This document shows, piece after piece, positions 14,001-25,146 of a stretch of 64,000 bases of DNA. The position numbers and the translations under genes are program-made. The DNA is from Vanilla planifolia (Eukaryota; Streptophyta; Magnoliopsida; Asparagales; Orchidaceae), in the NCBI GenBank assembly GCA_023846275.1, contig CM043869.1, positions 34,230,737-34,294,736 on the forward strand, read 5' to 3'. A model generated the notes under the pieces. That model had not been told where the DNA came from. It searched no databases and saw nothing but the letters and a program-made list of their open reading frames with translations. Each line of letters begins with the position of its first letter. Within the stretch, counting starts at the first letter, position 1.

Positions 14001-15800
14001 TTTGAATGAGGTAGACAATCGAATTAGAACAACAGTAATATATTGGCATAAAATGAGCATTGCAAGCAGAAAATGCTACAACCAGAAGGTATATGATGCA
14101 CAACTCAAATGTTAGCTTAAATGTCCATAATCTACCTTAAGAACATCAAGTGTCAATACATGACCAAAATCCAGAAAGAAAGTTCCCACACGTCAATTGA
14201 TTATTGATGTCACTGGTTTAGAGTTTGAGCTATTAAGCTAGACATGAAAAGGTCATTTATAGTCATTTCAGGCATGCATTCAACAAATAAACACTATGAA
14301 ACATGCTGCTTAAAAAGACAGCCTAGGCATCCTAAAAATACCAGTATAAATAAGTTGGAACAAAATACAAGTAATTCACCATGTTCGACCAAAGTAGATA
14401 AAAAATCCTCATACTTTATTTAGCTTTTCTTTTCACCAAAAAAAAGGAAAAAAATGATCATATTCTAATGTGCCTTAAAAAAAAATTGTTGTCAATGAAT
14501 TGTAGCACTCATGGTATTAGTTTTATCATCCGATGAAGAGGTCTAAGATTCAAATCTCAACATATTCCTCAATTTTCTAAACAAAATAAATAGGATACCT
14601 GTTATACAAATTCCACTTATGTAGCTTGACAAAGAGAGGGATGGTTTTGAAAATGAAAGATGAATTTGTCTATTGACAATGCAGCATAGCTTGGCAGCTG
14701 AACAACATCACCAAACTAGAAATTATTCTATCTTTCCCCAACTCAGTTGATAAAAAATATCAGGCCAAATAATTGTTTGCTGTTGTATTGATATTGGATC
14801 CCTTAAGCATTGTGCAGCATATACTCATTGAGGATTTATTTGTCTACCATAAGTAAAGGTTTATGCCTCAAACATTATATTTTTCATATTAGATTCTGTG
14901 AACTCAAGTTTTAATGCCTGTTATTACTTCAATGCATTTGACAGTGTTATCAAAGGCAACATATAAATGCTAATTTAAAGTAAAAAAAATAACAAGCCAA
15001 ATTTCCTTCGTATTAAAGTATTTATTAGTGTCCATTGGCCATGTGCCATCCATTAACATTATACTCAAACAATTCCTTGTAGAAATTTGTAAATACTTTC
15101 AGTACTCATAGCAAAAACACCAAACATATAGGGCTATCAGATCATACAGGGAGAGCAAAACATTCCAATGGAGAATTGATTGAATTAAACATGGTTCCAT
15201 AAACATCCAATAAGAGTCGCTTCTATCAACACCAATTACTAAGCAACCATAAAAGATCCGAAGTCCCAACAACTAATAAAATAATGGTTGAGAAAATTTC
15301 TCCTACACAACAAACTCACATATCTGGCAATTCATTTAACGTCAGACAATACGTCATCCCCAACATAATCCTTTTTCGTTATAAAAGATGTACAAATGGC
15401 TCTTCGGGAAGAAAGTTGAATAAGGCCAATTCCATCTTAATAAAAGTCTACGGCATCTTTTATGAAGATAATCAATAATTATACGTTCTAAATAAGCTCT
15501 AGGACAATTGGATGATTGATAGTACTCAAGTCCTCAGCATGAGAATACTAGCATACCTACATTTCACATATGAGGGGAAAAAAAAGTAGCATACATCCAA
15601 ACAGCGTCCGGTGACCAACCACAGGTTGTAAAGGATGAAGGTTAAAAGTAGCACAATAATGTCTGATTCGCGAATGCCTAAAAGACAACGAACTGCCAAC
15701 CAACCTTCTCCATGGGGAGGGTGAGGAAAGCGGTAACAATGCCAGCGACGAGGACGAAGAGGAGAGAGATCCGAAAGATAGAAGACCAGGAGACCGCCAT
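4965..15800 (-). CDS. DedA/TVP38/TMEM64 (VTT-domain) membrane protein, 5' six coding exons, 3' end off-window
   Basis: Six exons joined on the minus strand (15800-15705, 13563-13502, 11991-11937, 10206-10108, 8203-8117, 5081-4965) give an uninterrupted 172-residue N-terminal part. All six have GT donors, and the five internal acceptors end in AG. Residues 1-32 hold one hydrophobic helix. After it come KDFLLWIEHNLGPWGP, VPASILT followed by LGGGYLFG, a GATIGATAAFLLGRT helix, and the LLRLVPLLPFNMLNYLL segment, in the order known for plant TVP38/TMEM64-like proteins of the SNARE-associated Golgi (VTT) family. Plant members are usually about 270-290 residues, so roughly 100 C-terminal residues are missing here. 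The family consists of multi-pass membrane proteins of the endomembrane system; animal and yeast relatives are linked to lipid scrambling and Golgi organisation, while the plant role is poorly defined. The start is the ATG at 15800 because the upstream in-frame openings lack an ATG. The family call is strong and the biochemical function is inferred. Confidence 0.9.
6530..7700 (+). mobile_element. 5' part of an old LTR retrotransposon (LTR, primer site, gag start) in intron 5
   Basis: From about 6530 to 7332 the sequence looks like an LTR. Its first part is dense in CTCAAG/CTTGAG motifs, there is a TATATAAA at 7055-7062, and it ends in TACA. A primer-binding site follows at 7338-7350, TGGTAATAGAGCA, matching the usual plant initiator-tRNA site at 10 of the first 12 bases. 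After it comes a gag-like leader whose plus-strand reading contains LAQEVQILMESMLKNQ with stops between segments. No pol follows, so the element is truncated near 7700. The left LTR edge is uncertain. It lies antisense to the host gene. Confidence 0.55.
7338..7350 (+). other. Retrotransposon primer-binding site (initiator Met-tRNA type)
   Basis: TGGTAATAGAGCA differs from the common plant site TGGTATCAGAGC at two adjacent positions. It lies six bases after a CA that could be the LTR end, which is the expected spacing. Confidence 0.6.
8117..8203 (-). CDS. TVP38-like gene, coding exon 5
   Basis: This 87-base exon encodes 29 residues from IGRSYVISKLRDYPKF to IQRSGFK. The acceptor is TTTGCAG and the donor AAG|GTTCGA. 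The charged stretch matches the soluble loop between the two VTT membrane segments. Confidence 0.9.
8744..9600. repeat. Tandem duplication in intron 4, about 438-bp unit
   Basis: Copy 1 (about 8744-9181) and copy 2 (about 9182-9600) share the start TATTAAAAAATGAACTTAAC, the block GAAAGAACACCTTCCATAAC, a GCACTTTTGAAGGGT segment, and AGAGATAA near the end. They differ by many substitutions, so the duplication is old. It lies wholly inside the intron between exons 4 and 5 and adds about 440 bases to it. Confidence 0.8.
10108..10206 (-). CDS. TVP38-like gene, coding exon 4 (VTT core)
   Basis: This 99-base exon encodes 33 residues: LGGGYLFGLPVGFVADSLGA, then the GATAAFLLGRT helix. The acceptor is TTCCAG and the donor ACT|GTATGT. 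The GG.LFG and G-x-x-x-A-F-LLGR elements are the most diagnostic part of the family. Confidence 0.93.
10505..10523. repeat. (ATG)n microsatellite in intron 3
   Basis: About six uninterrupted ATG units lie inside the intron between exons 3 and 4. It is non-coding. Confidence 0.8.
11937..11991 (-). CDS. TVP38-like gene, coding exon 3
   Basis: This 55-base exon completes the split Leu codon and reads AISYVPLTILAVPASILT. The acceptor is GTACAG and the donor GTAAGT. It carries the V-P-A-S motif that opens the VTT domain. Confidence 0.9.
12470..12960. other. Intron 2 island rich in GCATGC and CACGTG words
   Basis: This part of the intron between exons 2 and 3 is less AT-rich than its surroundings and crowded with TGCATGCA/GCATGC and CACGTG/ACACGTG words on both strands. 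Examples are GGTTGCATGCATC near 12551 and CCCACGTGTGCC near 12920. It contains no convincing ORF. It could be a small transposon or satellite fragment; no terminal repeats were found. Confidence 0.35.
13502..13563 (-). CDS. TVP38-like gene, coding exon 2
   Basis: The acceptor AAAACAG precedes an in-phase ATG, and the exon encodes MLKDFLLWIEHNLGPWGPIV plus two bases of the next codon. The donor is CCT|GTGAGT. The KDFLLW..LGPWGP signature is typical of plant family members. Length is 62 bases. Confidence 0.9.
15705..15800 (-). CDS. TVP38-like gene, coding exon 1
   Basis: This 96-base exon encodes 32 residues starting MAVSWSSIFRIS and ending LTLPMEK, and includes the first hydrophobic helix. 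The donor reads GAGAAG|GTTGGT on the minus strand. The reading frame stays open upstream of the ATG but without another ATG. The exon is GC-richer than the introns. Confidence 0.85.
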
Positions 15801-16110
15801 TGATGACAATCTCCGACGCCACGGCCTGCACTCTTCCTCGTCCTCGCCCTCCACTATGCTTCCCTGCTTCCGAGCTCGCAATCCCCCGATGTTCGCCAGA
15901 GTTATGCGAAACCGACTTCCTCTTCTCTCTCACCGGTAGTACGAATGTTTCATAGGTTTCAGTTCGCCATCGACAAAATTCACGAGGACGTGGGCGTATC
16001 GTTGGTCACGGTAATGAACATGGAAGGGATTGAAGAAAAATCTCCAATTTGAGGAACTAGACTTCCATCACGTGGGAGCCGAACACGCCATTGGCTGTTA
16101 CGAACAGAAC
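15801..16110 (-). promoter_or_regulatory. TVP38-like 5' leader/promoter: G-box and three short uORFs
   Basis: This GC-richer stretch lies immediately upstream of the TVP38-like ATG. A perfect palindromic G-box CACGTG lies at 16069-16074, about 270 bases upstream. Reading toward the gene there are three tiny ATG-initiated ORFs: 16021-15980 (13 codons), 15970-15959 (3 codons) and 15953-15930 (7 codons), each closed before the main start. No clear TATA box is seen. If the leader is transcribed, the uORFs could dampen translation. The transcription start is unknown, so this is inference. Confidence 0.4.
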
Positions 16111-17417
16111 GAGAATATAAGAATACTTATACATTATTTACTTTTTAATTTATGATTATTTAGATTGTGTCTAAAATATCATTTTTAAATTTATTTTTTG
16201 CAAATATATTTTCAAAATATAGTTAAATTTTTATTTAGTCATATTTTAAAATATAATTCTCAACTTAAAAAAATAATATAAAATATTATTTTATTGATAT
16301 TATCAAGCAAAAATAAGCACTTTCTACTTGATAGATAATGTGGGCTTCCTACATATTTTATGGGTTGATGAATTTTAAGGAGACAATGTTAAATGAATAA
16401 GATTAGACTTAGATTTTTTTAAAAATTAATTCATGAGGAATTGAAAAGATAACTTTAAAATTAAAGTATATATAAAATAATATATTTAATATATGTATGA
16501 TATATCTCATCGTACATGTATCAACCACTTTAGTTATAAGATATTGAAGTTGAATTATTAAAACTTCCTTACACATGAATAATTCATCGTAAAGTATGAG
16601 TTTATTTTCTCTAATAGTTCATCTAATTATGCCACCATTAACAAGTATGATATGTGTATAAGACAAATACAATCTATTTGAATCGTTCAAGAATAGATGT
16701 TGAGTGAGAATCAAATATGTATGATATTGGTGTTCATAATAATATGATCAATATATCTCAACCATTTAGTTAGTAAAAAGTATGAGAATTAATCACACAT
16801 GTACGACATGGTAATCACCAATGTATAATTTATTTGTCAAGTGATTTATCTCTTTAATACTTGAGTTACTATTTGACAGATCTAGTATATTTTCTAGGTT
16901 CATATAATTACCACTAACCTAATTATACATGACTTGATCTAGTGGGGTAAATCATCAGTCTAAACGTATTTTTCTTATCTTGTGGAATACAGATCAACTC
17001 TTGTACGCTCATCATATGATCTCTTCGTAAACTCGTAAAGGCCAAGAACAAGCAAAAAATTGACATTATTTGGTGATTCAAGTGCTCTAGCTAGATTTCA
17101 TAACCATTTGAAGTAACTCGCCAACATCATTCATTGTCAAAAGGTATTTGTCTTCACTAGAATAAGGAATTTTCATTTTGATTATTTGTGTCAAAATGAA
17201 GATGCCATAAACCAAGAATCTAGACCTTTTACAAGTTATTAATTTGTTGAAAATTGTTTAGATCTAAGGCAATTGTAAAAGCTTAAAAACATATTAATGG
17301 TTATAGTATTCACATTCCTAAACCTTTATTATTACTAAGCTCTTATAAGATGCTCTGCAAGTGAGACATTCATTAAATGGTAAGATGATTAAGAATTTTT
17401 ACTAAAATTTTGATATA
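16111..17417. other. AT-rich intergenic DNA, no gene seen
   Basis: Upstream flank of the TVP38-like gene. The words TATGAT, ATCATA and GTATGA recur, but there is no ordered repeat, ORF or RNA gene that I can support. Confidence 0.6.
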
Positions 17418-18486
17418 ATGAAAGACTTTGATATTACAAAGTTATTCTTGTGCAAGACAAATGTTGAGATCGATAAGCGTAGTTTTTTCCATATTCCTAT
17501 GATGGACCTTCATTATAGCAGAATTGTAAGAGTGCAACCATTGATTGGGAGCAAGGTAACCATGCTCTACATAACACACGTAGCAAAGCTTACATATAGA
17601 AAAATCAAGTATTTAACATTGGGAGCATATCTAGTGCAACACCTTTTGAGGACAATTATGCCAAAAGGGAGAGATCAACAAAGGATCACTCATTAGATTT
17701 CCTTGGCTTCATATTATTGCTTGAAGGAAGAAATATTGACGTAGGAGAGATAATATTCCATTTGATGAAAAACATCACAACAATTAAGAATCCTAAACAC
17801 AAGTTGAAGATCAATCTAAGCTTTGGACAATTAATTGCACCTATTGTGAGTTATAAGTATAATATCACAACAAATGACATAGATTGCATTCTAAGGCTTT
17901 TTAAACTGATATGAAATAGCTATAATACTTTGTGCAAACACATCTAAGACAAGTTGATGGTGCTACAATGATTGATGATCAATTGGTGATTAACCTTTTG
18001 TAGCATCCTTGTCTCCTTCCATGATGATGAACATGTTATGCTACAAATTGTGACTAGTGATTTTACTTGTTCAACCTCAAATGATCAAATCTTGTCTCTA
18101 AAATAGTTAATTTGAAAACTAGTTTCTAGTAGTATTCTCAACTTATGGATTAGAAGATTACTAATACATAGAGATTCATTACAGTGCTTCAACACTAAAC
18201 CCAAAATTAATATGAATTGCCCGTTATTACATTTATTGAACTTATGAATAAACTTGAAAATTTGTTGAAGAAAGATTGGCTGAAAACTTAATTAATTGCT
18301 ATGGGCATGATATTGAGCATTATAAATGTGTGGCTATGAATGTTTAATGATAGTATTTTGTAATTGTATTGCTACTTTTAACTAAATTTAATTCATATGC
18401 TTTCTTTTGTACCTTCAATAAATGATAAGTTGACTACTTTTGGTATTCTTTACCCCTTTCAATGATTCCAAAAAAAGGGAGAAGAG
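17418..18486 (+). pseudogene. Possible retrotransposon-associated protein remnant
   Basis: Two open stretches, 17418-17696 and 17717-17914, read in a plausible order. The first includes YITHVAKLTYRKIKYLTLGA. The second includes a LLEGRNIDVGEIIFHLMKN segment. The layout resembles the plant-specific protein domain often carried by plant retrotransposons, in which a helix-rich block precedes an L-x-x-G-x-x-I-x-V-G-x-x-I motif. A coiled-coil-like stretch with stops follows near 18240-18290, and a purine tract near 18470. This is by pattern memory only. It might equally be chance ORFs in AT-rich DNA. Confidence 0.3.
18470..18486 (+). other. Purine tract resembling a retrotransposon polypurine tract
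   Basis: AAAAAAAGGGAGAAGAG stands out from its surroundings and follows the possible protein remnant, as a polypurine tract before a 3' LTR would. No matching LTR pair was found. Confidence 0.3.
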
Positions 18487-21239
18487 TAATGCTAGAATTG
18501 TGTGGAAGCTCTCATTTAGGGGAGTTTTCCCTATGTTGGTATTTGATGTGTTAAAGCTTTTTTATGCTAAAGCTTTCTTGTGCTGAATTTTGATTAGTCG
18601 CATTTCATTCAAGCCACTTGATCTTTTACATTCTAGCTAAACATGTTGGTTGAATAATTAATACTTTCTACTTTCATACATTTTATTATAACCTTGATTT
18701 TGTAATCAATAATAAGAGGAGATTATTGATCATATTCATTGTGAATTTTGATTATAATTATAAACTAATCTTTTTGTGAAATATGTGATATATATAGGAA
18801 TAGATTCATGAAGGTTGAACAAGTTGGAGCAATTTACATGTAAGAATAGTAGGTAAGGATTGGTGAGCATGCTCAAGTGATTGAGCTTTCATATCAAGGA
18901 GTTATATGGAATCAAATTTAAGTGTAGTGAATGTTTACTTAGAGCTCTCCATTTACTACTTCAAATGTTTAGAATATCAAAACTTCAATATAATGTTTCA
19001 CCTAGGAGTGCATTTATCATTATCATTTATCTTGTTCATGTAAACTTTAGAATTAGATATCTCACTCATAAGTCTAAATTGTAGCTAATAAATTACTAAA
19101 AGTTAGAACTCATATTCCTTCATAGTGAAACTATGTTTAAGATTAATAATAATCTAATGTGCAAAGAAACCAAGTAAACACAAAGCTCTATATTCAATTT
19201 GCACACTAATCATATAAAAAGATTTTTCTTTAATACTTGCATGATTTGCTTTCTTGCTCTATGTCACATATCTAATATAGGTGAAGTTTCTTGTGTTATA
19301 TGCATGATAATCACATCATCCTGGTACAACTATTATTTTTAACTAAATAAATAAGTTATAACATGATCGTACATTGATGATATATGCTATCATCTCATAC
19401 AATACTACCTACTATTTTGTGTTCTAAACGAACACAAGCATCATACAAAATGAAAGATTTTGCCATGCTCATATGATCTTATTCTTCTTACATAACATTT
19501 AGATAGACTTATGAGAAAATTAAGATTAAAGGTATCACATAAATATGATCTTGTATTATATGAGTATGATTCACATATGTATAATATAGTAGTAAAGTTG
19601 GTATAGCTTCATATAAATAAGATTCATATGTTGTATATGTATGAAAAAAAATATAACCTCTAGCATGTAAATTAAGACATCTTTAACATTTTCATATTAA
19701 TATGATATTGTTATCATACTTGTATAAAGTGATCGAAGACCCAAAACACTCAAATTAAGTTAAAAAGTGTATCATACACATGTGATCTCCATATTAAATA
19801 CAATCCTAAGTTATTATAAAATACATATGTGCCTTAAGGGTATCACACTTATATGATCTTTATGATTATCTAATATGAAGTTTTGGAAACCTAAGTGTGT
19901 TGTACAAGTGCTTTGTTGTGCAATCAATTCTTTTTTTATATTGTCTTGGTATGATCATCTTATTGTACTTGTATGAAAGAAATTTATGACTTTAATAACT
20001 AGTTAATCTTATTACAAATTTAATTTTTAGCCATTGGGTCTTTATAAAATATTTTTTAACCATTTGGAGAGTATAAAAAGATTATTATGGACATGAAAAA
20101 AGTTTAATATATTTATTTATATATCTCTTAAAAGAAAAACCAAAAGCTGTATAGTTCTAGAACAAATGGCATTCATTGAAAATTTGTCTCAACTACTACT
20201 ACTATATTTTAGTTCTTGAACTCTCTACACCTCACTCACTCATTTGGTATATTTTGTTTCAAATTCATTTAAGAAATGTGTTATTAAGTTTATAGGAGAA
20301 AGGTGTAGAATTTTTTATGTTGATATTATGCAAGCATTATAGTATGTTTCAATAATTGCTTTTTGTAAATCTTTTGAGTTTGTGGCTCTTTTGAAAATGG
20401 CTTAAATCCCTTTGTGGATCTCCTATTATAAAATCTATGCCTACTAGTTATGAAAAATGTGTGATTTTATTAGTATAATAATGTTGGATAGGCATTATAA
20501 ATTGTAATCAATAACTTAGAGATTAACTTACATAAATTAGGAATAAATAAAATGTGAAAGATAAATACTAGAAACTCAAAAAGGCAACATGCAAGATATT
20601 CCAATCCAAGGTAACTTAAGCTAAGAAAGGACCAGCAATACCATAAGGATCATTCTACATGCTAGTCCTTTACCTCTTGAAGCATTGAAATGTCTTTAAT
20701 AAACCTCACTAAAACCAGAGCAATGAAACGATTACATACAAAGGTGGTTTAAACACATAAGAAAACTGAGTTGTAGAGAGTAAGAAAGAAGACAATAGGT
20801 GGGATTTGTGAATAAAGTATGAAGAAGGAAGAGGTGGCAAAATTTGAGTAAACTCAAATGACAAAGTGAAGGGAATTGTTATGTTAACGATAATAAGATA
20901 TTATCATAGTGTTTTGAAGGTAAATTAGCACAATATTTCACTCTTGGGCCTTGTACCCCTCCTCTCAATATCAAATCTCCAACAAATCTGCACATTATAG
21001 TTCTTATTACAATCAACCTTAAGACCTTAATAAGATGTAAAAGAATAATAAAAACTTCACTTATGTAAGATTAATTCTTTTCAAAGGATAGACCCCCCTT
21101 TTAAAGAGAACTAAGCCAAAAAAATAGGATAGAATAAACAAAAGAAAAGTAAAAATACAAAAATATGTGGTTTAAAGCTATTACAAAACTATCTTCTAAA
21201 AAGCTTTCATTTTCAATTTGGCACAAGTTGGATTCATGG
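18487..21239. other. AT-rich intergenic DNA, no gene seen
   Basis: Short recurring words around TATGATC/GATCATA appear between 19300 and 19990. No gene, RNA gene or ordered repeat is supportable. Confidence 0.6.
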
Positions 21240-21856
21240 AGGTTATTGCAAGTTAAATATGGGTTGGCATGTTTGTGAGTTAGGTTGATTGGTCTAGTAG
21301 ATTTAGTGAATTATGTGATTTAATGGATGTCATCAAATTGCTTTGTAGGTGGGGTAGACTAGTGGAATGACACAGCTTCGAAATTCCATGTGTATTCGTA
21401 GGTCACACAAATTAATTTGTTGGAGAGTTGACATGTTTGTGGGCAATTTTTTTTGCATTCGTATTTCACATAATGATGCAGCATTAGATATTTTTGTGTG
21501 CATTAATGAATTGAGTGAACTATTTGGTTGACTACTTAGGCTAGCGGGTTAGCACTATCTTGGCAGTTTCATGTCATTTAGTAGTTTGTGTGAACATGCA
21601 ATTTGAAAGGAGCCTGAATGACCTATTCACTAAACCATTTTTGCTTAACATGGTTTGGACAGGCCATTTTTGCTTAAAGAAAATGGTAATGTTTTGTTCT
21701 TTTTATGTCTTACGCACACATTTTGAGCCAAGGATGCAATTTAGTCTTTGTCTTGACTCTACAATTGAAAATTGATACGTTGATTATCTAAAAGTGCTGG
21801 TGTGTGCTTGACAAGCTCCTTGGAAGAAAAAATCTTAATGATAACTGGTGTCCTCA
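21240..21856 (-). repeat. 3' LTR of the minus-strand gypsy element
   Basis: It aligns with 24570-25146 along its right half: CACTAAACCATTTTTG, TGTTCTTTTT, AAAAGTGCTG and AACTGGTGTC all have partners in order. Its left boundary is approximate. Inside are diverged sub-repeats built on GTAGGTCACACAAATT. Confidence 0.6.
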
Positions 21857-22059
21857 CCAATTTTCTTAGAGTAAGAAAAACTTCTCTTCGATGAGTTAGT
21901 GGCATAATATCGACTCTTATAAGTCACAAATGCATCTAAGTTTAGTTACTATAGTTTTTCCCTTATGATCCAAGTATCTTTGGTGCCTGGTTGATCTTTC
22001 TAACAAATAGGGTACCTATAATTCTTTATAGGTTCAAGCTAGTGTAATCAGGGACAAAC

Positions 22060-23130
22060 AATTTGGTGAGTAGGTTCATTCACCCACTAAGGGTATTAGT
22101 GACCTTGTTTTCTACATTAAGCAAATATTTGAGGATGAGGGCGTAGTTTTAAAGAAATATTTCCTATTTAACCTGTTGTAGCTTTAACTTTTTCTATGAG
22201 TTGAGATATCTCAAAGTCTCATGGTTAGATTGAAGTACAAATTCTTAGAATAAAAGGTAATATATTTAATATTTAAGGTTTAGATTATCACATAAAATTC
22301 TTTGTCATAGACAAAGTTTCTTAGGGACTCATTAAAATTTTCACTAAACTACAAGATCGATCATCATTCCCAACTAATGACTCCTATTCCTATGACCAAG
22401 ACATTATTTGATACTTAAAAAATGATAGAAAAGTTTGATAGTCAAACTCTCTTTAATCTTTTTAAATGCTTTATCAGTTGCTAGGGTCCATTTCAAATTT
22501 TTTTTCAAATACAATTAGTTATAGATAGTGATGATATCAAATCCCTTAATAAATCTCTTATAGAAGATTATTAAGCCAATAAAAATCTTAACATCATGAA
22601 TAGATTGATGTGTTGATCAATTAATTATGGCCTTAATCTTGTCTATGTTACCCAATATACTATTTTTTGAGACTATGAAACATAAAAAGTTCACACGATT
22701 AATAAAAAGGTGCATTTTTTGAGGTCGAAATGAGGGTGATTCTCTCTAAACATAAAGCAAAATCTTCTTAAGATGCTCTAAGTGATGTTCAATGATATAA
22801 CTAAAAATTGAGATGTCATTAAAGTAAACTACCATGGTTTTTTATAACTATTATTTAGGCCATTATTCTCATAAACATGCTCAAAACATTAGACATACCA
22901 AAGGGCATGACTAACCATTAGTATAACTAGTACCTTGTTTTGAAAGTAGTTTTTCACTCGTCTCTTGGTTAGATCTTAAATTTGTGGCATATACTTTTTA
23001 ATTCAATTTTTTAGAAAAATAGGGAGTCAATTTACTTGATCCAATAGGTCATCCAAGCATAGAATAAGGAACCTATACTTTACAATAATTTTGTTAATGG
23101 CCCTACTATTGATACATATTCTTCATGAAT
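22060..23130 (-). pseudogene. Reverse transcriptase and RNase H remnants
   Basis: On the minus strand the reading around 22800-22940 corresponds to the RT catalytic region, with the family's FMV.. and YFND..IYS type segments broken by frameshifts. The connection segment follows near 22690-22790, the start of RNase H near 22440-22500, and its end motif ENKVTNTLSG near 22080-22110 (usual form K-V-A-D-A-L-S-R). No open frame survives. Confidence 0.7.
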
Positions 23131-23799
23131 TATCTTTCTTAAGGTTTAGAAGGATAAGAAGTACATAAGGGATAAGGACTTATCATATGAAGCTTTTGTC
23201 TAATAACTATTGGAGTTATTAGGAAAATTCTTGGTGTTCAAATGGGCTCATCATATAATGTGACAAAATTGGTAGACTAACTCTAGGTACAAGATTTATA
23301 GCATGTTGGATGTCGTGAAGGGGTAGCAAATCTTAGAGTTCTTTAATAAAAATATAAAAAAAAACTAGATAAAACAGGTTCTATTATAGGATGTATTTTT
23401 ATATTAGGTACCTTAATTGAGATCACTCTCACACTACTATGACATAGATGATAATTCTATCTGTGAAGTCCCATGATACATAACTTTCAGACATAAATTA
23501 GATTTTCTTATTTATGGAGGTGGCTAGATTCTTTTTAAGAAGTTGAATGTGGTCTTTTAAGTGGTGACAAATGTAGCTTGAATTTTTGGCCTTGATGTGT
23601 GAATGTGCATATTTTGGTTTTATCGATGATAAGGGCATTATGGTCATACAAGAAGGGGTGGTGTCCCGAGACTATACTTTCTACTTACATAAAAATAACA
23701 TCACATAATATGTCTTCTGAATATTGGTCAAATTTAATTGGTATAATATATTATTTCTTAACAAGAATAGATGTTTCATTAATCTAAGAAACAATATAC

Positions 23800-23900
23800 C
23801 AGGTTTATGTGGTAAGTGGTGGTAAGTCTAAGGCATGCTACGCTATTAATATAAATGGTATCGATACTACTACCACTATCTATGATGATCTCATAAACAA
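23800..23900 (-). pseudogene. Aspartic protease remnant
   Basis: Minus-strand translation contains IIIDSGSSIDTIYINSV, with the D-S-G-S active-site loop of retroviral-type proteases, in the expected place between gag and RT. Confidence 0.65.
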
Positions 23901-24144
23901 TTTTCTCCAAGTTTGATGAAGGTATAAAAAATGATGGTGTGTCTTCCATCTTCACTTAACTTAGGTTAGTTGAAAGTGCATCTCACAACTATAATAGGTT
24001 CAATATCTCCGATAATATTCTCTTCTTTCTTTGAATATTTGTTGGCTTAGTTAGACTAAGGAACATTTTCTTTGATTCCTCTTTCTTCTTCGATATTAAA
24101 TTCCTCACACATTTCTTTCTTGATATAGTTTAGTTGTCACGTAG

Positions 24145-24187
24145 GGCATTGGGCTCTCATATGACCTCACATTTTGCATAAAAAACA
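24145..24187 (-). pseudogene. Gag CCHC zinc knuckle remnant
   Basis: Minus-strand translation gives C-F-L-C-K-M-stop-G-H-M-R-A-Q-C, a C-x2-C-x4-H-x4-C knuckle with a stop where Ty3/gypsy gags often carry Trp. Confidence 0.75.
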
Positions 24188-24569
24188 AGTTACTTTGGGT
24201 ATACAATTAATAGATGGATTGGGTTTCATGTTGAGTTTAGGGATAGGACTTGTAAAAGAAAGTGTTGGTGGGTGTTTATTAGAATATCTTGGGTTAGTGG
24301 GTTAGAAAGATAACTTGGGCATTAGTTCAAATTTTTTTGGCAAAATAAAGCCTTCGTAGGCACCTAAACTCATTAATAATCCTATAAGACTCTTCAAAGG
24401 TATGAATGTCATGCATGAAAGTTTTCTCTACACGTCTTCTCTAAATTAATCTCAAAAGCTAGAGAGGATGACAAAAGGGTTCTTATTAATTCTATTATTA
24501 TTGGATATAAAAGCTATTGTATATAAAAGAATTAATAAGAACCATATTGTATATAAAAGAATTAAAGAA

Positions 24570-25146
24570 GATGTGCATGTTTTGGTTCAACAATTTTGTG
24601 TGTTTGTAGGTCGTGCAAATTGTTTTGTTGGTAGGTCACATGGCTTAACAGATTCCATATGCCTTCATGGGGGTGTGAACTATTTTGTTAGTAGACTAAC
24701 TAGTTGGCATGGCATCGACAGTTCTATATGTTTTCATGGGTCACACTAACTATTTTGCAAATGGGTTAAACTAGTTGGTTGGTGCAACATTGAAGGTTCC
24801 ATATCCATCGTTTATCACTAAAACTCACAATACAAAATGGGCCTTAAGGACCTGTTTACTAAATCGTTTTTGTCTAATAAAGTTTGAGCGAGCCACCGTC
24901 AAGTTAGGTCAGCCCAACAGCGAAAAGTTAAGATAGTCACAGTCGGCAAAGTCGACGAGAATGGGCTTAATGAGCTAGTTTTTGTTCTTTTTGATATCTC
25001 ATATGCAAATTTTGAGCTGGAATGTAATTTTAGGCTCTATATTAACTCTATATATGAACAATAGATATATTGATTGTTTAAAAGTGCTAACACATGCCTA
25101 ACTAGTTCTTGGGCATAAAAAAATCTAATGACAACTGGTGTCATCA
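24570..25146 (-). repeat. 5' LTR of the minus-strand gypsy element
   Basis: Direct-repeat partner of 21240-21856. It holds internal sub-repeats of roughly 90 bases in which CATGGG, GTCACAC and GGTTCCATAT type words recur. The outer end reads TGATGACACC on the minus strand. Confidence 0.6.

Larger units (their letters stand above)
21240..25146 (-). mobile_element. Decayed Ty3/gypsy LTR retrotransposon with diverged LTRs and no visible integrase
   Basis: Read on the minus strand, the order is 5' LTR (25146 to about 24570), gag CCHC knuckle, aspartic protease, reverse transcriptase, RNase H, then 3' LTR (21856 to about 21240). The LTRs start TGATGACACCAG and TGAGGACACCAG. A purine-rich AAGAAAATTGG precedes the 3' LTR. 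Stops and frameshifts occur throughout, and there is no room for an integrase between the RNase H end (about 22060) and the LTR, so that part was deleted. The LTRs are strongly diverged from each other, so insertion is ancient. The Ty3/gypsy class is clear; the lineage is not. Confidence 0.75.

Noticed and set aside
15526..15933. 135-codon minus-strand ORF over exon 1 of the TVP38-like gene
   Set aside because: It is in a different frame from the conserved exon, begins without ATG and reads through the splice donor.
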